32,434 nucleotides of DNA from positions 1 through 32,434 of the forward strand of contig JADHKZ010000011.1 in NCBI GenBank assembly GCA_016780995.1, read 5' to 3'. Position numbers and translations under genes: made by a program. The notes beneath the pieces were generated by a model. The model was not told the origin of the DNA, ran no database searches, and saw only the letters and a list, made by a program, of their open reading frames with translations. Shown piece by piece: positions 1 through 8,048 of this stretch. The stretch comes from Thermoleophilia bacterium. GTDB lineage: Bacteria; Actinomycetota; Thermoleophilia; Miltoncostaeales; Miltoncostaeaceae. How positions within the stretch are numbered: the stretch's first letter is position 1; each line of letters opens with the position of its first letter.

Positions 1-590
1 CGTGATGCCAGCTCGGCCGCCATGTCGCGTGCGCGCGCCAGGTGATCGTCCACGTGATTGAGCCGCAGCTCGGCGCGGTGGCGACGGCGCTTGGGACGCC
101 CGGTGCCCGCCGCCTCATCGAGGATGGCCCGGAGGTCGGTGGGCTTGCTCTGACAGATGGCATCCACCTGCCCCTGGCGGATGATGGACAGCGACTGCGG
201 GCCGAGCCCCCGGGTGGAGAGCGAGTCGAGCACGTCCACCAGGCGCACCGTGGAGCCACTGAGGCGGTACCCGGAGTCGCCGGCGCGCGTGAGCCTTCGC
301 GACACGCCGAGCTCGGCCGGCCCCTCGCCCATGCCGCCCTCGAGGATGATGGCCACCTCGGCCATGCCCACCGGCTGGCGGCCGTCGCCACCTGAGAACA
401 GCACGTCCTGCATGCCCGGAGCGCGCAGCTTGCCCGCGCGCTGCTCGCCGAGCGCCCAGGCGATGGCCTCGGAGATGTTGCTCTTGCCCGATCCGTTGGG
501 GCCCACGATCACGTTGAGGCCCGGGCCGAACTCGAGGTCGACCGGGTCGGCGAACGACTTGAAGCCCTTGATGCGCACGCGCTTCAGCAT
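1..590 (-). CDS. smc: Chromosome segregation ATPase SMC, N-terminal part (cut by window edge)
   Basis: This is the N-terminal head of SMC, the ATPase that with ScpA and ScpB compacts and segregates the nucleoid. The first residues, MLKRVRIKGFKSFADP, are the standard SMC opening. The Walker A motif GPNGSGKSN spans residues 30-38, followed by SEAIAWALGEQ. The Q-loop region and the stretch SIIRQGQVDAI also fit SMC heads. About 196 codons are visible; the coiled coils, hinge and C-terminal head (ABC signature, Walker B) lie beyond the left edge. The ATG at 588-590 follows the rnc stop by 4 bases, with an AGGAGG-type ribosome site about 9 bases upstream, so it is probably co-transcribed with rnc. 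In many actinobacteria mutM (fpg) lies between rnc and smc; it is absent here. Confidence 0.96.
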   Translation of the reverse strand, partial: MLKRVRIKGFKSFADPVDLEFGPGLNVIVGPNGSGKSNISEAIAWALGEQRAGKLRAPGMQDVLFSGGDGRQPVGMAEVAIILEGGMGEGPAELGVSRRLTRAGDSGYRLSGSTVRLVDVLDSLSTRGLGPQSLSIIRQGQVDAICQSKPTDLRAILDEAAGTGRPKRRRHRAELRLNHVDDHLARARDMAAELAS

Positions 591-594
591 GTGA

Positions 595-1350
595 TCAGCC
601 CTCCTGCCCCAGATGACGGAGCGCGGCAGCCGCGGCCTCCTGCTCGGCGGCCTGCTTGGAGCGGCCCGATCCGGTGCCAAGTTCGCGGTCCCCCTGCAGC
701 ACCCGCGCGTGGAACGTGCGGTCCTGGGGCGGGCCGTCGTGGCCGGTGATCTCGTACCGCACGGATGCGCCCGAGCGGCCCTGCACGTGCTCCTGCAGCG
801 TGCTCTTGGAATCCATCATGCGGCTGGGGGCGGCATCGAGCGCCGATGCGAACGCCCCCAGCACCGCGCTGGTGGTGGCGCCTGCACCCGGCCCCAGCCA
901 TCCCGCACCGATGACCGACTCGGCCAGCGCCGCCTTGACGTTGCGACTGGCCGCCATGGCGGCCGCCTCATCGGCGCGCCCGCGGGGCGCCGCATCCACC
1001 ATGGCCTGCGGAAGGCGGCAGGCCTCGGCCACCACGGCGCATGCCTCGCGCGAGACCACCTTCTGGCGCATGCGGGTGAGCTCGCCCTCGGTGCGGTCGG
1101 GGTGCCGCGTGTAGAGCGCGGTGGTCACGATGACGCCGAGGACCGCATCGCCCAGGAACTCGAGCCGCTCGTACGAACCGGACCTGCGGGGGGCCCACTC
1201 GCGATGCGTGAGGGCCTCCTGCCGGAGGTCGGGGTCGAGCAGCTCCAGCAGCCCGGCGAGGTCACGTGGGTGCTGTCCGGGGGCCTCAGGAACCGGAGCG
1301 CGCGACGATGTAGTCGACGGCGTTGCCGACCGTGACGATCTTCTCGGCAT
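595..1350 (-). CDS. rnc: Ribonuclease III
   Basis: RNase III cleaves double-stranded RNA, chiefly the rRNA precursor, as a Mg-dependent dimer. The signature [12 protein letters not shown] (residues 61-72) holds the equivalents of E. coli E38, E41 and D45. EGELTRMR follows, and a dsRNA-binding domain fills the last 75 residues (STLQEHVQG to [12 protein letters not shown]). In the second metal-binding motif, E. coli D114-x-x-E117 reads A141-L-A-E144, so one conserved aspartate is replaced by alanine. Only Glu144 of that pair remains. The only ATG, GTG or TTG start in frame upstream of the conserved region is ATG 1350. It lies inside acpP, a 65-base overlap, with GGACGAGG just before it. A later CTG start near the acpP stop is possible. 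The length, 251 aa, is normal. Confidence 0.93.
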   Translation of the reverse strand: MPRRSSRSATPSTTSSRAPVPEAPGQHPRDLAGLLELLDPDLRQEALTHREWAPRRSGSYERLEFLGDAVLGVIVTTALYTRHPDRTEGELTRMRQKVVSREACAVVAEACRLPQAMVDAAPRGRADEAAAMAASRNVKAALAESVIGAGWLGPGAGATTSAVLGAFASALDAAPSRMMDSKSTLQEHVQGRSGASVRYEITGHDGPPQDRTFHARVLQGDRELGTGSGRSKQAAEQEAAAAALRHLGQEG

Positions 1351-1534
1351 CCTCGTCCGGGATCTTGACCCCGAACTTGTCCTCCATCTCCATGATCATC
1401 TCGACCAGGTCGAGGGAGTCGGCGTTGAGGTCCTCCTGGAAGGAGGCGGTCTCCACCACCTCGGACGCATCGACGCCCAACTGCTCGACGAGGATTGACT
1501 GAAGCTCGGAGAGGGCCTGCGCTCGTTCCACCAT
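1286..1534 (-). CDS. acpP: Acyl carrier protein
   Basis: This small acidic protein of 82 aa carries growing acyl chains on a 4'-phosphopantetheine arm in type II fatty acid synthesis. The attachment serine is S40 in the [15 protein letters not shown] segment, the canonical DSL motif at the start of helix 2. Acidic helix II residues that dock partner enzymes are present. The ATG at 1532-1534 has a strong ribosome site (AAGGAG) two bases before it. The gene lies between plsX, which takes acyl groups from ACP, and rnc, the usual bacterial order plsX-acpP-rnc. The 84-base gap upstream, unlike the tight spacing elsewhere in this run, leaves room for its own promoter, fitting the high ACP demand. 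Confidence 0.97.
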   Translation of the reverse strand: MVERAQALSELQSILVEQLGVDASEVVETASFQEDLNADSLDLVEMIMEMEDKFGVKIPDEDAEKIVTVGNAVDYIVARSGS

Positions 1535-1575
1535 TGCTCCTTCAGGGCGTGGGTGAGGTACCGGTGACGCGCGCC

Positions 1576-1581
1576 AACGTA
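1576..1581 (-). promoter_or_regulatory. Possible -10 element for acpP
   Basis: On the minus strand the hexamer TACGTT lies 41 bases upstream of the acpP start, inside the 84-base plsX-acpP gap. It fits the TAnnnT pattern seen before other leading genes in this window and would give a leader of about 35 bases containing AAGGAG. No clear -35 was seen, so this is tentative. Confidence 0.3.
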
Positions 1582-1618
1582 CCAGCGCACCCGGACGCCC
1601 CCGCGCCCCGCCCCGCGC

Positions 1619-2614
1619 CTAGGAGCCGGCGGCCAATCCGGCCTGGATGTGGCCCGTGACGTCGCCGCGAAGGCCCTGCGCGGCACGCAGGATGCCGTTG
1701 GCCATGCCGCGGGTGCCGGTGTTGCCATGGCCGATCATCGAGATGCCCCGCACGCCCAGCAGGTAGGCGCTGCCGTACTCCTCGGGGTCGATGTGCTTGC
1801 GCAGGTCCTTGAACACCGGCATGCCCAGGGCGCCGGCCACCTTGCCCCGCACGCTGGAGGTGAGGCCACGCTTGATCTCATGGAAGATCATGGCGGCCGT
1901 GCCCTCGTACAGCTTCAGCGCCACGTTGCCGGTGAAGCCGTCGGTCACGATGATGCGCGCCTTGCCCTTGGGGATGTCGCGCCCCTCGATGTTGCCGATG
2001 AACCCCGGGGTGCCCTCCAGCAGCGCGTAGGCCTCCTGCACCAGCTCCGTGCCCTTGCCGGCCTCCTCACCGATGGTGAGGATTCCCACGGTGGGCTCGT
2101 GGATGCCCAGGATGTCGCGACCCAGCACGCGGCCCATCACGGCGAACTGAGCCAGGTACTCGGGCTTGCACTCGGCGTTGGCCCCGCCGTCGATCATGAC
2201 GATGGGCCCCGCGATGGACGGCATGGGCACGGCCAGGCCGGGCCGGATGACCCCGGGGAGGCGGCGCAGGATGAGCGTGCTGGCGGCCAGCATGGCGCCG
2301 GTGTGGCCCGCCGAGATGACGGCCCCTGCGCGGCCCGCCTGCACCTGCCGGCATGCCACCACCATGGAGGCGTCCGGCTTGGAGCGCACGGCCTTGACGC
2401 CATCCTCGGCCGAGTGGATGCGGTCGGCGGCGTGGACGATCTCTATGTTGCCGGGCACGTCGCCGTGCTGGGCGAGCGCGCGCTCGAGGGCGGGCTCGTC
2501 GCCCACAAGCAGGATGTCAACGCCCTGGCGCGCGGCCTCCACGGCACCGGCCACGGGAACGAGTGGTGCCTTGTCGCCGCCCATCGCATCGACGGCGACG
2601 ACGACATCCCCCAT
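1619..2614 (-). CDS. plsX: Phosphate acyltransferase PlsX
   Basis: PlsX converts acyl-ACP and phosphate into acyl-phosphate, the donor for glycerol-3-phosphate acylation by PlsY at the membrane. The N-terminus MGDVVVAVDAMGGDKAP is the family hallmark. Further conserved blocks are ISAGHTGAMLAAS, MIDGGANAECKPEYLAQFA, IGEEAGKG and DGFTGNVALKLYEG. The length, 331 aa, is typical. The reading frame is open further upstream through rpmF, but ATG 2612-2614, 5 bases after the rpmF stop, matches the family start. It is very probably translated from the rpmF transcript. The partner PlsY is not in the window; plsC and gpsA are, in another operon. Confidence 0.96.
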   Translation of the reverse strand: MGDVVVAVDAMGGDKAPLVPVAGAVEAARQGVDILLVGDEPALERALAQHGDVPGNIEIVHAADRIHSAEDGVKAVRSKPDASMVVACRQVQAGRAGAVISAGHTGAMLAASTLILRRLPGVIRPGLAVPMPSIAGPIVMIDGGANAECKPEYLAQFAVMGRVLGRDILGIHEPTVGILTIGEEAGKGTELVQEAYALLEGTPGFIGNIEGRDIPKGKARIIVTDGFTGNVALKLYEGTAAMIFHEIKRGLTSSVRGKVAGALGMPVFKDLRKHIDPEEYGSAYLLGVRGISMIGHGNTGTRGMANGILRAAQGLRGDVTGHIQAGLAAGS

Positions 2615-2619
2615 CGGGA

Positions 2620-2799
2620 TCAGGCGCCGGTGTCGACGACCGCGCGGCCCTTGTAGTGACCGCACACCATGCAGACATGGTGCGGCATCACGGGAGCCGT
2701 GCAGCGCGGGCAACGACCGAGGCGGGTGGCCTGGATCGAATGGGTGGCGCGTCGCTTGTCGCGGCGGGCACGAGAGGTCTTGCGCTTGGGAACTGCCAA
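2620..2799 (-). CDS. rpmF: Ribosomal protein bL32 (TTG start)
   Basis: This 59-aa basic protein of the large ribosomal subunit starts with (M)AVPKRKTSRARRDKRR, the universal bL32 N-terminus. It carries a zinc ribbon made of C30-x2-C33 and C43-x2-C46, so it is the zinc-binding (C+) form. The start is TTG at 2797-2799; the ribosome site AGGAG sits 5 bases upstream and no ATG or GTG is available in register. It is the first gene of the rpmF-plsX pair, an arrangement conserved across bacteria. A promoter with a good -10 box lies 40 bases upstream. Confidence 0.95.
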   Translation of the reverse strand: MAVPKRKTSRARRDKRRATHSIQATRLGRCPRCTAPVMPHHVCMVCGHYKGRAVVDTGA

Positions 2800-2838
2800 C
2801 GTGGCTCCTGGTCGGGACCGGGTCCGGAACGACGCGGG

Positions 2839-2868
2839 AGGTTAGCGCCTCGCGGGCGGCGCGGGCAA
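2839..2868 (-). promoter_or_regulatory. Predicted promoter of rpmF-plsX
   Basis: On the minus strand, TTGCCC (2863-2868) and TAACCT (2839-2844) are separated by 18 bases in the 88-base gap after the DUF177 gene. This is the best -35/-10 pair I could find in the window. The predicted transcript would start near 2832, giving a leader of about 33 bases with the AGGAG site of rpmF. Confidence 0.5.
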
Positions 2869-2887
2869 CCCGACCGGCGAACGGGGT

Positions 2888-3448
2888 CTATTCGGGTGCG
2901 CCCTCGTCGCCGCCGAGGCGCTCGCGCAGCTCGGCAAGTGCCGCCCACCGGGGGTCGCCCTCGTCGTCTGTGCAGTCGCATGGGCCGGCGTTCAGATCGG
3001 CGCCGCACCTCGCGCACAACCCGGCGCACTCCTCGCGGCACAGGACCGACATGGGCAGTACCTCGGCGACGGCGTCACGCGCCCAGGCCGCCACGTCCAG
3101 CTCCATGCGCGTGGGCCCCGATAGGTACTCGCAGTCCAGGTCCTCGTCGGGCTCGTCGGCCTCGCCGCGGCCCGATGCCTGGAACTCGCGGGCGTCCACC
3201 ACCACGTCCAGGGCGGATGGGGCGAGGCAGCGCTGGCACGGACCGCGCAGTGACGCGGCGAACCGCAGCCGCAGGCCCAGGCCGGATCCCGACGACGCCA
3301 CGTCGATGCGCGCGTCCACCTCGGGGGGCTCCGGCTCATAGCGCTGCCCCCCGAGGGTGATGGGGTCCAGCGGGACGTCGACGTCCGCCCTGGCGCCCGC
3401 CCCGGGCGCCAGGTCCAGCCTGCGGAGGTCGATGACCCCCTCGGACAT
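2888..3448 (-). CDS. DUF177 (YceD-family) protein
   Basis: This is a member of the DUF177/YceD family, whose genes commonly sit next to rpmF; the family has been linked to 23S rRNA or ribosome metabolism. The 186-aa product has the conserved cysteine pairs of the family: C71-x2-C74 in GPCQRCL, then C137, C141, C145, C148, C157 and C159 in a segment that includes GLCARCGADLN. These could bind zinc. The start ATG 3446-3448 follows the stop of the upstream coiled-coil gene by 4 bases. The frame is open further upstream, but those codons lie inside that neighbour. The molecular role in this organism is not known. Confidence 0.88.
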   Translation of the reverse strand: MSEGVIDLRRLDLAPGAGARADVDVPLDPITLGGQRYEPEPPEVDARIDVASSGSGLGLRLRFAASLRGPCQRCLAPSALDVVVDAREFQASGRGEADEPDEDLDCEYLSGPTRMELDVAAWARDAVAEVLPMSVLCREECAGLCARCGADLNAGPCDCTDDEGDPRWAALAELRERLGGDEGAPE

Positions 3449-3452
3449 CGGG

Positions 3453-3953
3453 CTAGTAGCCGGAGGAGGACTCGTCGGCGACGAACGGGCCATCGCCGGC
3501 GCGGTCCTCGGACGGACCCTGCAGCCGCTCGCGACCGCGGCGCACCGCGGCCGTGAACTTCTCCAGGTTCACCTCGAGCGTGCCCAGCACCTCGTCGGCG
3601 TAGTCCTCGGCGCCCAGGCGCACTTCGCGCTCGCGCATGCGGGCGTCATCCAGGAGGTCGGCCGCCTGCTTCTCAGCGAGCTTCACCACCTCCTGCTGCG
3701 ACGCCTGGCGCTCGGCCTTGTCCTTGGCCTCCTCCACGATGCGGTCGGCCTCGCGCTTGGCCTCGGCCAGCATCTCCTGGCGTTCCTTCACGATCCATCG
3801 CGCCTGCTTGATCTCCTCGGGGATCGTGGCGCGCATCTGGTCGAGGATGTCGTACACGGCCTCGCGGTCGATGCGCACCTGGTCCGTGAGCGGCACCGCG
3901 CGCGCGTTGTGCACGAGGTCGTCGAGCTTGTCGATGAGGGCGAGAACATCCAT
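3453..3953 (-). CDS. SepIVA/DivIVA-like coiled-coil protein
   Basis: This 166-aa protein has a short conserved N-terminus (MDVLALIDKLDDLVHNA), a central charged coiled coil (about residues 45-115, rich in E, K, A and R heptads) and a low-complexity C-terminus. It resembles DivIVA-type or ATP-synthase-b-like coiled-coil proteins. Its place between coaD and the DUF177-rpmF genes matches the mycobacterial septation factor SepIVA (Rv2927c), next to Rv2926c (DUF177) and rnc. A role in polar growth or septum-associated envelope synthesis is therefore plausible by synteny, not proven by sequence. ATG 3951-3953 has AAAGGA 6 bases upstream. The segment PLTDQVRIDREAVYDILDQM is the most specific part for a family search. 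Confidence 0.75.
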   Translation of the reverse strand: MDVLALIDKLDDLVHNARAVPLTDQVRIDREAVYDILDQMRATIPEEIKQARWIVKERQEMLAEAKREADRIVEEAKDKAERQASQQEVVKLAEKQAADLLDDARMREREVRLGAEDYADEVLGTLEVNLEKFTAAVRRGRERLQGPSEDRAGDGPFVADESSSGY

Positions 3954-3966
3954 GGGTCGTCCTTTG

Positions 3967-4467
3967 TCAGGCGGTGGGGCCGATTCGGTCACGGAGGGCC
4001 TGGGCCACATGCGCGGGCACCCACCCGCTCACGTCGGCCCCCCACGCGGCGGCCTCACGGACGCCGGAGGAACTGAGGAATGCCCACTCGGGCGAGGCGG
4101 GCAGGAACACCGTCTGCACCTCATCGGCGAGGCGGTGGTTGAACTGGGCCATCTGCGACTCGTAGTCGAAGTCGGCCGCGCTGCGGACGCCCTTGGCGAT
4201 GACGCTCGCGCCCACCTCGCGGGCATGCGTGGTGACCAGGCCGTTGAAGCCCGTTACCTGCACGTTCCCGAGATGTTCGACGCTTGCACGCATGAGGGTG
4301 ATTCTCTCGTCCGCGGTGAAGAGCGGCTGCTTCTTCTTTGATCCTTCGGCGACGGCCACCACGACCGACGAGAAGAGGCGCGAGGCCCGTTCCACGATGT
4401 CGAGGTGCCCGAACGTGACCGGGTCGTAGGTACCCGGACACAGGGCGATTCGCCCTTGGGTGCTCAT
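3967..4467 (-). CDS. coaD: Phosphopantetheine adenylyltransferase
   Basis: CoaD transfers AMP from ATP to 4'-phosphopantetheine, giving dephospho-CoA, the fourth step of CoA synthesis. The nucleotidyltransferase motif T18-F-G-H21 sits in PGTYDPVTFGHLD. The second signature, SSSGVREAA (from residue 132), is the ISSTxxR counterpart. The length, 166 aa, is exactly in the family range. The start ATG 4465-4467 overlaps the stop of rsmD by the ATGA tetranucleotide, and AAGGA lies just before it, so the two are translationally coupled. rsmD-coaD is a widely conserved pair. Confidence 0.97.
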   Translation of the reverse strand: MSTQGRIALCPGTYDPVTFGHLDIVERASRLFSSVVVAVAEGSKKKQPLFTADERITLMRASVEHLGNVQVTGFNGLVTTHAREVGASVIAKGVRSAADFDYESQMAQFNHRLADEVQTVFLPASPEWAFLSSSGVREAAAWGADVSGWVPAHVAQALRDRIGPTA

Positions 4468-5033
4468 GTTCCTTCTCCCGGCATCCAGATCACCGTGATC
4501 TCCGTATCCCCATACCGTCGCGTGGTGGTCCGTTCGACGTCGATCCCCGGAACCCCCTCGGGGCCAATGATCGCACCCCGGGCGTGCTCGATGGCCATCA
4601 CCGCCCCGGGGGCGGCCACCTGCGCCAGGGCAGGGGCCATCTCCTCCAGGATCACCGGCAGCAGGTCGTACGGCGGGTCGGCGAGCAGCAGGTCGTAGGC
4701 ATCGCCGGCCTCGGTGGCCTGGGACAGCGCCCCGCGCCACCCACGGCGCACCACGCGCAACTGGTCACCGAGCCCCAGCACCTGCGCATTGGCGCGCATG
4801 GCCTCGGCCGCGCCGCGATCGTCGTCCACGCAGGTGGCCCGCGCCGCGCCGCGCGAGAGGGCCTCGATGGCCAGCGCGCCCGAACCCGCGAAGAGGTCGA
4901 GCACCCGGGCTCCGTCCACCGGGCCGATGATGGAGAACAGCGCCTCCTTCACCCGGTCGGACGTGGGGCGGGTGCCCGTGCCCGGCGGGGCGAGCAGCCT
5001 CCTGCCCCCCAGGTGCCCGGCGATCACCCTCAT
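4464..5033 (-). CDS. rsmD: 16S rRNA (guanine966-N2)-methyltransferase
   Basis: RsmD methylates G966 of 16S rRNA using SAM. The 189-aa protein has the Rossmann SAM-binding motif DLFAGSGALAIEALSRGA (from residue 46) and the catalytic D119-P-P-Y122 of amino-methyltransferases. The N-terminus [13 protein letters not shown] and the PTSDRVKEALF segment are typical of the family. Its start overlaps the recG stop by 4 bases (ATGA) and its stop overlaps the coaD start the same way, placing it in the middle of a recG-rsmD-coaD operon. Confidence 0.96.
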   Translation of the reverse strand: MRVIAGHLGGRRLLAPPGTGTRPTSDRVKEALFSIIGPVDGARVLDLFAGSGALAIEALSRGAARATCVDDDRGAAEAMRANAQVLGLGDQLRVVRRGWRGALSQATEAGDAYDLLLADPPYDLLPVILEEMAPALAQVAAPGAVMAIEHARGAIIGPEGVPGIDVERTTTRRYGDTEITVIWMPGEGT

Positions 5034-7243
5034 GCGTCCAGCAGCCTGGGCATGTCGGGGAACGCCTGCCGCACGGCGGCTCCCAGCAGCACGTGCTCGG
5101 GGTGCTCCAGGCGGGGATCGCGCTCCAGCGCCACCTTGGCGATGCGCCGCGCCTGCGCGAGCGAGTGCCGATCGCGCGACAGGCGCGCGAAGCGCAGGTC
5201 AGTAGGGCCCGACTGCCGGAGCCCCATGATGCTGCCCTCGCCGCGGATGTCCAGGTCGATGTCCGCCAGCCGGAAGCCATCGCCCGTCTGCACCAGGGCC
5301 TCCAGGCGCCGCACGCCGTCCTCGGATGCCGGCTCGGCGAACACCAGGCAGGTCCCGGGGTGCTCGCCGCGCCCCACGCGCCCGCGCAACTGGTGCAGTT
5401 GCGCCAGCCCGAACCGGTCGGCGTCCTCGATGAGCATGACCGTGGCGTTGGGCACGTCGATGCCCACCTCCACCACGGTGGTGGCCACCAGCAGGTCGGT
5501 GTCGCCCGCGGCGAACGCGGCCATGGCCGCGCGGCGCTCGTCGGGCTTCTGCGCACCGTGGGCCAGGCCCACGCGGAAGTCGCGGAACGGGCCGTCGACA
5601 AGGCGCGCGGCCTCCTGCACCGCGGAGCGCGCATCCGTCCCGGCATCGCCCTCCGTCACCAGCGGGCAGATCACATAGGCCTGCCGGCCGGCGCGCAGTT
5701 CCGATCGCACCTGCTCGTAGGCGTGGTCGCGCTGGTCCTCGTGCACCCACTGGGTGGCGATCTCCTGCCGGCCAGGTGGCCGCCCACGGATGGCCGACAC
5801 GCGCAGGTCGCCGTACGCCGTGAGCGCCAGGGTGCGCGGGATGGGCGTGGCGGTCATGTAGAGCAGGTGGGCCGCGTCGGCGCCGTCACCCGCCTGCTCC
5901 GCCAGCGCCTGCCGCTGCTCCACCCCGAACCGGTGCTGCTCGTCCACCACCACCAGCCCCAGCCGATGGAACCGCACTCCGCCCACCAGCAGCGCCTGGG
6001 TGCCCACCACCACCGGCGCGGTGCCCGTGGCCACGGCCATCTCGCGCCGCTCGCGCTCGGCCCGGGGCACGTTGCCCGTGATGAGCACGGGAGCGATGCC
6101 CGCGGGTGCCAGCAGCTGGTCGAGGGTGCGCAGGTGCTGCTCGGCCAGGGTCTCGGTGGGCACGAGGATGGCGGCCTGGGCGCCGGCCTCCACGGCCTGC
6201 GCGCAGGCCAGCGCCGCCACCACGGTCTTCCCCGCCCCCACCTCGCCTTGCAGCAGGCGGCGCATGGGCCGCGGACGCGCCAGGTCGCGCGCCACCTGGC
6301 GCGCCACCCTCTCCTGCTCGCCGGTGAGGGTGAACGGCAGGCCCTCTCGCACCTTCGAGGTGATCTCCCCCGTCGGCGTGAGCGCCTGCGCGCGCCGTGC
6401 GGTCTCCTCGTGGCGCCGCACGGCGATGAGGCCCAGCTGCAGCACCAGGAGTTCCTCGAACGCCAGCCGGCGACGCGCCGAGCGCGGCTCGCGGGCGGAC
6501 CGGGGGAAGTGCATGGCCATCAGCGCGTCGGCCCGCGTGGGCAGTGACACCCGGGCGCGTATCCACGCCGGCAGCAGCTCGGGGGCGGCCGGCACGTACG
6601 GGCGCGCGGCGTCCACCATCTCCCGCAGCTTCCGGGCGGGCAGGTCCTCGGTGGCCGGGTACACCGGCACCAGGCCCTCCGTGTGCACGCCCGCCGAGGC
6701 CCCCGCGCCCAGCACCTCGTGCGCCCGCGCCGTGACCTGGCGCTGGGGCTTGAGCGCCACCTGGCCCCGGATCATCATCTGGTCGCCCGGCTGCAGCGCC
6801 TCGGCCAGGTAGGCCTGGTTGAACCACACCACGGTGATGGCCCCGGTGTCGTCATGCACCCGGGCCCGCACGATGCGCAACCTGCGCCTGCGGGTGGGCA
6901 CCACGGCGATGGAATCCAGCTCCACGCGGATGGTGGCCTCCTCGCCATCGGCCAGGTCGGCGATGGCGCGCGCGCTGTCGTAGGCCAGGTAGCGCGATGG
7001 CAGGTGCTCGGCCAGCTCGCCGATGTCGTGCAGGCCGATGGCGGCTGCCCTGCGCCGGGTGGCGTCGCCCACGCCGGGCAGCACCCCCAGGGGCTCGCGC
7101 CACCAGCCGGGGCCCGGACGCTGCGGACGCGCATGCCGCCCGGCCGAGGCGCGAGCCACCCCGAATGCGTCGCCCGGCACGCTCACGCTGGCAACCGGCG
7201 CCCGGTTGTGGCATCGTGCCCGGGTCGTGGCGCCCGGCGCCAT
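5030..7243 (-). CDS. recG: ATP-dependent DNA helicase RecG
   Basis: RecG is the SF2 helicase that regresses stalled forks and branch-migrates Holliday junctions. The order of parts is typical: an N-terminal helical segment with [15 protein letters not shown], the OB-fold wedge (about residues 100-165), Walker A GEVGAGKT (333-340), DEQH (434-437), [12 protein letters not shown], and a helicase C domain with [15 protein letters not shown] and QLRGRVGRG. The longest frame (737 aa) starts at 7243, but the first 22-28 residues have no family character. GTG starts at 7186, 7180 or 7159 are equally possible. The gene diverges from rpmB; the FakA/DAK2-type gene often found between rpmB and recG is missing. 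Confidence 0.96.
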   Translation of the reverse strand: MAPGATTRARCHNRAPVASVSVPGDAFGVARASAGRHARPQRPGPGWWREPLGVLPGVGDATRRRAAAIGLHDIGELAEHLPSRYLAYDSARAIADLADGEEATIRVELDSIAVVPTRRRRLRIVRARVHDDTGAITVVWFNQAYLAEALQPGDQMMIRGQVALKPQRQVTARAHEVLGAGASAGVHTEGLVPVYPATEDLPARKLREMVDAARPYVPAAPELLPAWIRARVSLPTRADALMAMHFPRSAREPRSARRRLAFEELLVLQLGLIAVRRHEETARRAQALTPTGEITSKVREGLPFTLTGEQERVARQVARDLARPRPMRRLLQGEVGAGKTVVAALACAQAVEAGAQAAILVPTETLAEQHLRTLDQLLAPAGIAPVLITGNVPRAERERREMAVATGTAPVVVGTQALLVGGVRFHRLGLVVVDEQHRFGVEQRQALAEQAGDGADAAHLLYMTATPIPRTLALTAYGDLRVSAIRGRPPGRQEIATQWVHEDQRDHAYEQVRSELRAGRQAYVICPLVTEGDAGTDARSAVQEAARLVDGPFRDFRVGLAHGAQKPDERRAAMAAFAAGDTDLLVATTVVEVGIDVPNATVMLIEDADRFGLAQLHQLRGRVGRGEHPGTCLVFAEPASEDGVRRLEALVQTGDGFRLADIDLDIRGEGSIMGLRQSGPTDLRFARLSRDRHSLAQARRIAKVALERDPRLEHPEHVLLGAAVRQAFPDMPRLLDA

Positions 7244-7275
7244 CCCAGTTCTCCTACCCGAGGTATGTGGTCGAC

Positions 7276-7476
7276 ATGGCGAAGGTGTGCACCTCCTGTG
7301 GCAAGGGTCCCGCGTTCGGGAACAACCGCAGCCACTCCATGCGCGCGACGTCCCGTCGCTTCGACCCCAACCTGCAGAAGGTGCGCATCGTCGTGGGCGG
7401 CACGCCCACGCGCGCGTACGTCTGCACCCGCTGCCTGAAGGCCGGCAAGGTGCAGAAGGCCGTCTCCGGCACCTAG
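7276..7476 (+). CDS. rpmB: Ribosomal protein bL28
   Basis: This 66-aa basic protein of the large subunit begins [12 protein letters not shown] and carries two cysteine pairs, C5-x2-C8 and C50-x2-C53, the zinc-binding (C+) type of bL28. The core [20 protein letters not shown] is characteristic. It lies divergently from recG, as in many Gram-positive bacteria. Its stop codon TAG (7474-7476) overlaps that of the convergent ribH by 3 bases within CTAG. The 32 bases upstream hold no clear promoter; TACCCG at about 7257 is the closest to a -10, and there is only a weak GAGG ahead of the start. Confidence 0.96.
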   Translation: MAKVCTSCGKGPAFGNNRSHSMRATSRRFDPNLQKVRIVVGGTPTRAYVCTRCLKAGKVQKAVSGT

Positions 7477-7982
7477 GACCGGCGCGCCCCTCCCGGGCCC
7501 ATCGCCCGGGCGGCTGCCAGCAGGTTGATCATCGACACGGCCGCATCGGCGGCCTCGTCACCCTTGTTGCCCTTGTCCCCTCCCGCGCGCGCCGTGGCCT
7601 GGACCATGGTGTCGCACGTGAGGATGCCGAAGGCACACGGCACCCCGGTGTCCAGCGACACGCGCATGAGCCCGTGGGCCGACGCGTCGCAGACGTACTC
7701 GAAGTGCGCGGTCTCGCCGCGGATCACGGCCCCCAGGGCCATGATGGCCGCGTAGCGCCCGGTGGCCGCCAGGGCGGCTGCCGCGGCCGGGGCCTCGTAC
7801 GCCCCCGGGATCCAGTGCACGTCCACGCGCTCGGCGGGCAGGCCGCTCTCGCCCAGGCGCTCAACCGCGCCATCCAGTAGGGCCTGCGCCACCCCGCGGT
7901 GGAAGCCAGCCACCACGGCGGCCACGCGGACGTCGTCTACCTGCAGGCGCTCGGCGGGCGGCGCGGGATCGGTGCGGGCCAT
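7473..7982 (-). CDS. ribH: Riboflavin synthase beta subunit (lumazine synthase)
   Basis: RibH condenses 5-amino-6-ribitylaminouracil with 3,4-dihydroxybutanone 4-phosphate to form 6,7-dimethyl-8-ribityllumazine, usually in 60-mer or pentamer shells. The motifs are [20 protein letters not shown] (59-65), [16 protein letters not shown] with the catalytic H93, and [16 protein letters not shown] chose ATG 7980-7982 because the 169-aa product matches family length. The frame is open further but without homology. The other rib genes end 4.2 kb away at 12239, so this gene seems to need its own promoter. TAGCCT lies 8 bases before the start and there is no ribosome site, suggesting a leaderless message. 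Confidence 0.95.
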   Translation of the reverse strand: MARTDPAPPAERLQVDDVRVAAVVAGFHRGVAQALLDGAVERLGESGLPAERVDVHWIPGAYEAPAAAAALAATGRYAAIMALGAVIRGETAHFEYVCDASAHGLMRVSLDTGVPCAFGILTCDTMVQATARAGGDKGNKGDEAADAAVSMINLLAAARAMGPGGARRS

Positions 7983-7990
7983 GGACGTGA

Positions 7991-7996
7991 AGGCTA
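7991..7996 (-). promoter_or_regulatory. Predicted -10 of a leaderless ribH transcript
   Basis: TAGCCT on the minus strand ends 8 bases before the ribH ATG, and no Shine-Dalgarno sequence is present. Transcription would begin at or next to the A of ATG. The same 66-base divergent region must also serve the hydrolase on the plus strand, where CACACT (8037-8042) lies 6 bases before its GTG. Confidence 0.45.
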
Positions 7997-8048
7997 CGCG
8001 GCACCCCGGCCGCATCGGCGGGGTGCGGCCATCTGCCACACTCGCGGC

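Noticed and set aside
5093-6547. Plus-strand frame of 484 codons opposite recG
   Set aside because: The sequence is His/Gln/Arg-rich shadow of RecG codons, with no ribosome site and no recognisable motif.
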